Source of the DNA: DASXIW01 sp036497785
Lineage (GTDB): Bacteria; Pseudomonadota; Alphaproteobacteria; Acetobacterales; Acetobacteraceae
DNA length: 19,435 nt
Direction of reading: 5' to 3'
NCBI GenBank assembly: GCA_036497785.1
Contig: DASXIW010000240.1
Location: forward strand, 1 to 19,435
The notes beneath the pieces are model-generated. The model was not told the origin of the DNA and made no database searches. It was given only the letters and a program-made list of their open reading frames with translations. The position numbers and the translations under genes were made by a program. This document shows positions 14,994 to 19,435 of the stretch, piece after piece; within the stretch, counting starts at the first letter, position 1; every line of letters starts with the position of its first letter.

Positions 14994-16013
14994 CTAACCG
15001 ATTCCAGCCAATCCGCGCCAGACGCGCGCGACCTGGACCGTTTCGGCCACATCATGCACGCGCAGGATGCTGGCGCCGCGACTCACCGCGATCAGCCCGG
15101 CAGCGATCGATCCGGCCACGCGGCGGCGGGGTTCTGCGATGCCGCTTAGCTCCCCCACGAAAACCTTGCGCGACACGCCGGCCAGGATCGGGCAGCCGAG
15201 ATTGAGCAGCAGCGCCAGCCGGGGCAGCAGGGCAATGTTATGCGCCGGCGTCTTGGCGAAACCCACCCCGGGATCGACGGCGATATGGCCGCGCGGAACA
15301 CCCGCCGCGACCGACGCCTCCACCCGCGCCCCCAGTTCGCGCGCCACCTCCAGCGCCACATCGTCGTAGCGGGCGAGGCGGGTCATGTTGGCGGGGTCAT
15401 GGCGCATATGCATCAGCACGACGGGGCAGCCGCGTTCCGCGACCAGCCCAAGCGCCGCCGGATCATGGGTCAGGGCCGAGACGTCGTTGACGATCCGTGC
15501 GCCGGCATCCAAGGCCGCACGCATCGTCTCCGCGTTGCGGGTATCGACGGACACCACCACCCCGGCCTGCGCGAGCGCCCGGACCACCGGCACCACGCGC
15601 GCAATCTCCTCGGCGATTGGGGTGGGATGCGAGCCGGGGCGCGTGGTCTCGCCACCGACATCGACCAGATCCGCGCCGGCCGCCACCATGGCCAGCCCCG
15701 CCGCCACGGCCCGTTCCGGGTCCAGAAAATCCCCGCCATCGCTGAAACTGTCGGGGGTGACGTTCAAAATGCCCATCACCTGCGGGCGCGCGCCAGTCAG
15801 CCCGGCCCAAACCGGCGGTGGAGCGGTGAGCCGCAGCAACGCCGACTGAGAATCGGCGGGGAGGCGATCCACCGGCAGGATTCGCTGGCCGATCCGCACC
15901 AGGGGAAACGCCAATGGCCCGCCCGCCAACCACAACGCCGCCCCGGCATCCACTGCCGCGGCGGCGTTCTGTCCATCGATCAGTCCGATCGGCTCGATCA
16001 GCCCGTCGTTCAC
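14994..16013 (-). CDS. folP: Dihydropteroate synthase with N-terminal extension
   Basis: Joins p-aminobenzoate with dihydropterin pyrophosphate to make dihydropteroate; the sulfonamide target. The core TIM-barrel runs from about residue 78: GILNVTPDSFSDGG (81-94), DVGGETTRPG (118-127), SVDT (155-158), the MHMR motif (201-204), DPGVGFAKT (247-255), SRK (281-283) and RVHD (318-321). All expected pterin and phosphate contacts are present. About 78 residues precede the core, a length seen in some alphaproteobacteria and not in E. coli. The start is a GTG at 16013, chosen because AGGA lies five bases before it and no suitable ATG is near. It is 41 bases downstream of ftsH and 55 bases upstream of glmM. 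Confidence 0.95.
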   Translation of the reverse strand: MNDGLIEPIGLIDGQNAAAAVDAGAALWLAGGPLAFPLVRIGQRILPVDRLPADSQSALLRLTAPPPVWAGLTGARPQVMGILNVTPDSFSDGGDFLDPERAVAAGLAMVAAGADLVDVGGETTRPGSHPTPIAEEIARVVPVVRALAQAGVVVSVDTRNAETMRAALDAGARIVNDVSALTHDPAALGLVAERGCPVVLMHMRHDPANMTRLARYDDVALEVARELGARVEASVAAGVPRGHIAVDPGVGFAKTPAHNIALLPRLALLLNLGCPILAGVSRKVFVGELSGIAEPRRRVAGSIAAGLIAVSRGASILRVHDVAETVQVARVWRGLAGIG

Positions 16014-16018
16014 GCTTG

Positions 16019-16022
16019 TCCT
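16019..16022 (-). promoter_or_regulatory. Ribosome binding site deciding the GTG start of folP
   Basis: On the minus strand AGGA (within TATAGGACAAGC) lies five bases before the GTG at 16013. It supports the non-ATG start and therefore the long N-terminal extension of FolP. Confidence 0.55.
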
Positions 16023-16054
16023 ATAAATCCGCTCGGGGGACTGCGCCCCCCGGT

Positions 16055-17977
16055 TCAGCCCGGCTGCGGCGCCGGGCCCAGGCCACCAGCCGGCGACGGC
16101 GGGGCAGGACGGCTGCTGGGCGGAACGGAGGCACGGCGGCTTTCGGGCATCGGGTCGTCCACCACCCGCTTGATCACCTTCTCGCCGCGCAGCAACTGCC
16201 GGATCTCGTCGCCCGACAGCGTCTCATGCTCCAGCAGCCCCTGCGCCACGGAATGCAGTTCGTTCAGATTCGTGGTCAGGATATGCTTCGCCCGCGCATA
16301 GGCGTTGTCGATGATCCCCTTCATCTCCGCGTCGATCTCCCGCGCGGTGACCTCGGAGACGTTTTTGTTCTGCGTCACGGAGTGGCCGAGGAAAACCTCC
16401 TGGCTGTTATCGCCATAAGCGATCATGCCCAGCTTGTCGCTCATGCCCCATTCGGTCACCATCATGCGGGCCTGATTGGTGGCCATCTTGATGTCGCCGG
16501 AAGCGCCGTTGGACACGTTGTCGGCGCCGAACACGATCTCCTCCGCCGCCCGGCCACCCATCGCCATGGTCAGCTCGGCCAGCAATTTGGACTTGCTCTT
16601 GGAGTAGCGATCGCCCTCCGGCAGGCTCATCACCAGCCCCAGGGCACGGCCGCGCGGAATAATGGTGGCCTTGTGCACCGGGTCGCATTCCGGCTCGTGC
16701 ATGGCGCATAGCGCATGCCCGGCCTCGTGATACGCCGTCATCTTCTTCTCGGCGTCGTTCATCACCAGGGACCGGCGCTCGGCGCCCATCATCACCTTGT
16801 CCTTGGCGTGCTCGAACTCCGCCATGGCCACCACGCGTTTGCCGATGCGCGCGGCCATCAGCGCCGCCTCGTTCACCAAATTGGCGAGATCCGCACCGGA
16901 GAAGCCGGGCGTGCCACGGGCGATCACCTTCGGATCGACGTCGCTGGCCAGCGGCACCTTGCGCATATGCACGCGCAGGATCTTCTCGCGGCCGTTCACG
17001 TCCGGATTCGGCACCACCACCTGGCGGTCGAACCGGCCGGGGCGCAGCAGCGCGGGGTCCAGCACATCGGGCCGGTTGGTGGCCGCGATGAGGATCACGC
17101 CCTCATTGCTCTCGAAGCCGTCCATCTCGACCAGCATCTGGTTCAGCGTCTGCTCGCGCTCATCATTGCCACCGCCCAGGCCTGCGCCACGATGCCGGCC
17201 GACCGCGTCGATCTCGTCGATGAAGATGATGCAAGGCGCGTTCTTCTTGCCCTGTTCGAACATGTCGCGCACCCGGCTGGCGCCGACGCCCACGAACATT
17301 TCCACGAAATCCGAGCCGGAGATGGTGAAGAACGGCACATTGGCCTCCCCGGCGATCGCACGGGCCAGCAACGTCTTGCCGGTGCCGGGCGGGCCCACCA
17401 GCAGCACGCCCTTGGGGATCTTGCCGCCGAGGCGCTGGAATTTCTGCGGGTCCTTCAGGAACTCGACGATCTCCTGCAACTCGCTCTTGGCCTCGTCGAT
17501 GCCGGCGACGTCGTCGAAGGTCACGCGCCCCTGCTTCTCAGTAAGCAGCCGCGCACGCGACTTACCGAAGCCCATGGCTCGGCCGCCGCCCGACTGCATC
17601 TGGCGCATGAAGAACACCCAAACGCCGATCAGCAGCAGCATCGGGAACCAGGACAGCACGTAGTGCAGCAGGTTGACGTCGCTTTCCTCGGGCTTGGCGA
17701 TAACGCGCACGCCCTTCTCGGTCAGGCGCTGCACCAGCGTCGCGTCTTCCGGCGTGTAGGTCTGGAAGCTGCTGCTGTCGTTCAGCTGCCCGGTGACCGT
17801 ATGGCCCTGAATGACGACGTCGCGAACCGCGCCGCTATTCACCTTGCCGATGAAATCAGAATACGCCATCTGCGTGGCGACATTATGCCCAGTGCCCGGC
17901 TGAAACAGGTTGAACAGCACCACCAGCAGCAGCGCGATGATGACCCAAAGTGCCAGGTTGCGGCCGAAATTGCTCAT
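16055..17977 (-). CDS. ftsH: ATP-dependent zinc metalloprotease FtsH
   Basis: Membrane-anchored hexameric AAA+ protease that degrades damaged membrane proteins and regulators such as RpoH and LpxC in model bacteria. The 640-residue protein has two membrane spans (about 8-26 and 104-124) flanking a periplasmic domain, then the AAA module: Walker A GPPGTGKT (195-202), pore FVG (228-230), Walker B IIFIDEID (250-257), and a second region of homology around 299-318 with its arginine finger. The protease site is HEAGH (417-421), and Asp495 is the likely third zinc ligand. The last 30 residues are Pro/Ser-rich and probably flexible. Start ATG 17977 follows AAGGAA closely. It is 182 bases downstream of tilS, a gap wide enough for its own promoter, and 41 bases upstream of folP. 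Confidence 0.98.
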   Translation of the reverse strand: MSNFGRNLALWVIIALLLVVLFNLFQPGTGHNVATQMAYSDFIGKVNSGAVRDVVIQGHTVTGQLNDSSSFQTYTPEDATLVQRLTEKGVRVIAKPEESDVNLLHYVLSWFPMLLLIGVWVFFMRQMQSGGGRAMGFGKSRARLLTEKQGRVTFDDVAGIDEAKSELQEIVEFLKDPQKFQRLGGKIPKGVLLVGPPGTGKTLLARAIAGEANVPFFTISGSDFVEMFVGVGASRVRDMFEQGKKNAPCIIFIDEIDAVGRHRGAGLGGGNDEREQTLNQMLVEMDGFESNEGVILIAATNRPDVLDPALLRPGRFDRQVVVPNPDVNGREKILRVHMRKVPLASDVDPKVIARGTPGFSGADLANLVNEAALMAARIGKRVVAMAEFEHAKDKVMMGAERRSLVMNDAEKKMTAYHEAGHALCAMHEPECDPVHKATIIPRGRALGLVMSLPEGDRYSKSKSKLLAELTMAMGGRAAEEIVFGADNVSNGASGDIKMATNQARMMVTEWGMSDKLGMIAYGDNSQEVFLGHSVTQNKNVSEVTAREIDAEMKGIIDNAYARAKHILTTNLNELHSVAQGLLEHETLSGDEIRQLLRGEKVIKRVVDDPMPESRRASVPPSSRPAPPSPAGGLGPAPQPG

Positions 17978-18159
17978 TTGGTTCCTTGGCGAGGCTATAT
18001 CAGTCGGAAGACGCAGTCATCGATTCAACGAGCGAACAGCAGCAGCCCGATGCCACCCTGTCCGCAGCCCCGCGATGATCCGGCGCGGCGTCTGTTCTCA
18101 ACATAGGGTGTCCGAATGCGTTTCGCATCCCCAACCCCCGTCCGGGCGTGCGTTCCCAG

Positions 18160-19435
18160 TCATTTGTCCAACACGACATCGCCACCCCCGGCCGCCAGGA
18201 AACCCGCACTGGCAGCCTGCAGCCTGGGATGAAATACCAAACCGACCTCCGCAACGGTATCGTCACAACGATAACGTAGATGCGGAACCGCCACCAGAGT
18301 TCCGTGCAAGCGCAGGGCCGGAAGGCCTTGCAGAACCACGGAGGGCAGGTTCTGTCCGTCGCGCAGCCGCCCGGCATCGCTGCCCAGCGCTCCAAGCATG
18401 AGCCCCGCCGGCAAGGTGCCGGCGCCTTCCAGCCGGAACCGGCCATCCCAGACGGCACTTGGGCGCGCCGGCATGGCGGGCGCCATGGCAGCGGGCTCGC
18501 GTGCCAGCAGCCACCCCTCCCCCAGCCTTCCCGCCGGCGAGATCTGCACGCCACCAAGCGTCGCCGGTTCGGGTCGCGCCGCCAGCCGCGCGGTCTGGCG
18601 CAGCGATGGCGGCCGCGCGGCGCCTGCCAGCATTGCGACCAACGCCGCCAGCGCCCCCGGATCGATCGGGCCGGGGGAGAGGACCGCGTAGCCTTCCCCA
18701 TGAATGCGGGCGCGCCGCGCCAGAACATCCGCGATCGCCCATTCCGTCTCGGCGCGCTGCCGCCCCCGCCAGGATGCAGCCTCCACCATGGCGCGCGTCA
18801 CCGGCCCCGCGCCATCCGCATCCCCGCGTAACGCCCGCAACCTCACCCGCTGCGCGGCCGGGTTCTGGTTGGACGGATCCTCCACCCAGGCGATCCCGCG
18901 TGCGCGCAGCGTGGAGCGCAGCCGCACCGGCGGCATGGGCAGCAGCGGCCGCAATAGCCGCACCGCCTCAACCTCCACCAGTGCCGCCATCCCGGCCAAT
19001 CCCGCCGGCCCGGTGCGCGCCAGCATGCGCATGGCGATGGTCTCCGCCTGGTCGGCGGCATGGTGGCCGAGCAACAGATGCACGATGCCGCGCCGGGCGC
19101 AGGCGGCGCGCAACACCTCGTGCCGCGCCGTCCGCGCCCGCGCGGCCAGCCCCGGGCCCGCGCGCAGTTTGGTCAGCACCAGCAATTCCGATGGAATGCC
19201 AAGCGCGTCGAGCCGCGCACGGCTCAGCTCCGCCTCCATGCGAGACTCAGCCCGCAGGCCGTGATCGACCACCAGCGCAATCACCTGCCCGCCACGTCCG
19301 GCGGCCCAGTCCGCGGCCAGCACCGCCAGCGCCATGCTATCAGCACCGCCGGAGACAGCCACCGCCAGAGACGGCGCCGGCTCGAACGGGCCGAGTGGCG
19401 CCATCGCCGCGCTGAATTCAGCTGCGGCGATGGCG
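18160..19435 (-). CDS. tilS: tRNA(Ile)-lysidine synthase (5' end probably beyond the window)
   Basis: Modifies the CAU anticodon of a minor tRNA-Ile to lysidine so that it reads AUA codons; essential in most bacteria. The N-terminal ATP-pyrophosphatase domain starts with AVAVSGGADSMALAVLA, containing the SGGxDS loop, and continues with VVDHGLR, the GLAARARTARHEVL segment and LLGHHAADQAETIAMRML. A shorter C-terminal region follows and ends with a TGA at 18160-18162. An ATG at 19404 gives 414 residues, but no ribosome site precedes it and the frame stays open to the window edge, translating to IAAAEFSAA before that Met, which looks like family N-terminal sequence. I therefore treat it as partial at its 5' end. 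The neighbour ftsH downstream is the usual partner; in alphaproteobacteria the pal and cpoB (ybgF) genes often lie upstream. Confidence 0.93.
   Translation of the reverse strand, partial: AIAAAEFSAAMAPLGPFEPAPSLAVAVSGGADSMALAVLAADWAAGRGGQVIALVVDHGLRAESRMEAELSRARLDALGIPSELLVLTKLRAGPGLAARARTARHEVLRAACARRGIVHLLLGHHAADQAETIAMRMLARTGPAGLAGMAALVEVEAVRLLRPLLPMPPVRLRSTLRARGIAWVEDPSNQNPAAQRVRLRALRGDADGAGPVTRAMVEAASWRGRQRAETEWAIADVLARRARIHGEGYAVLSPGPIDPGALAALVAMLAGAARPPSLRQTARLAARPEPATLGGVQISPAGRLGEGWLLAREPAAMAPAMPARPSAVWDGRFRLEGAGTLPAGLMLGALGSDAGRLRDGQNLPSVVLQGLPALRLHGTLVAVPHLRYRCDDTVAEVGLVFHPRLQAASAGFLAAGGGDVVLDK

Noticed and set aside
18112..18132. Small dyad ATGCG-TTT-CGCAT after tilS as intrinsic terminator
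   Set aside because: The stem is only five base pairs and no T-run follows on the minus strand.
17978..18159. Heat-shock type promoter before ftsH (TTGAAT near 18023 with TATAG near 17998 on the minus strand)
   Set aside because: The spacing between the elements is too long (about 23 bases) for a sigma-70 or sigma-32 promoter, and the -10 part does not fit the heat-shock consensus.
18459..19415. Long plus-strand frame opposite tilS, Pro/Ala/Arg-rich
   Set aside because: Compositional shadow of the tilS gene with no domain and no ribosome site.
1..19435. CRISPR arrays, tRNA or rRNA genes, transposases, integrases and attachment sites
   Set aside because: I looked for regular short repeats, cloverleaf-like sequence and mobile-element proteins on both strands and found none.

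Overview
The window is GC-rich, densely coded bacterial DNA. It most resembles the chromosome of an alphaproteobacterium, probably of the family Acetobacteraceae. Three things point that way: the minus-strand gene order tilS-ftsH-folP-glmM, the alphaproteobacterial-type SerC followed directly by a long SerA, and substrate-binding proteins with KRRDVLAG-type signal sequences. The taxonomic call is inference from protein style and gene order, not from a marker gene. I see no rRNA, tRNA, CRISPR array, insertion sequence or phage gene, and no gene-free stretch longer than about 230 bases.

Left part (1-4630, all minus strand): an NtaA/DszA-type flavin-dependent monooxygenase gene is followed by two tandem paralogous genes for periplasmic ABC-transporter substrate-binding proteins of the peptide/opine class (SBP_bac_5). 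The distal copy carries a single in-frame amber codon (1236-1238) where its sister has serine, and is otherwise full length. No permease or ATPase gene is visible; they may lie beyond the left edge.

Middle part (4783-11038): a plus-strand pair, an SDR oxidoreductase and uracil phosphoribosyltransferase (upp), converges on the minus-strand serC-serA serine biosynthesis operon. Divergent from serC is a plus-strand kdp remnant: a 27-codon KdpF-like membrane peptide with a TTG start, then a full-length kdpA. kdpB and kdpC, which normally follow, are absent; a convergent unrelated gene begins 40 bases later.

Right part (11079-19435): a stand-alone predicted ATPase (minus) and a LacX/GalM-like aldose 1-epimerase (plus) have start codons that overlap head to head. 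Then a minus-strand housekeeping operon reads from the right edge leftward: tilS (tRNA-Ile lysidine synthase, 5' end probably beyond the window), ftsH (membrane protease), folP (dihydropteroate synthase, GTG start, N-terminal extension), glmM (phosphoglucosamine mutase) and thiD (HMP/HMP-P kinase, start overlapping the glmM stop). This links translation fidelity, membrane proteolysis, folate, cell-wall precursor and thiamine functions.

Most genes are ordinary. The features worth a second look are the amber-interrupted binding protein, the orphan KdpA with unusual filter-loop residues, the structured DNA between serC and kdp, and the head-to-head start overlap. I do not see convincing evidence of a wholly new multi-gene system.
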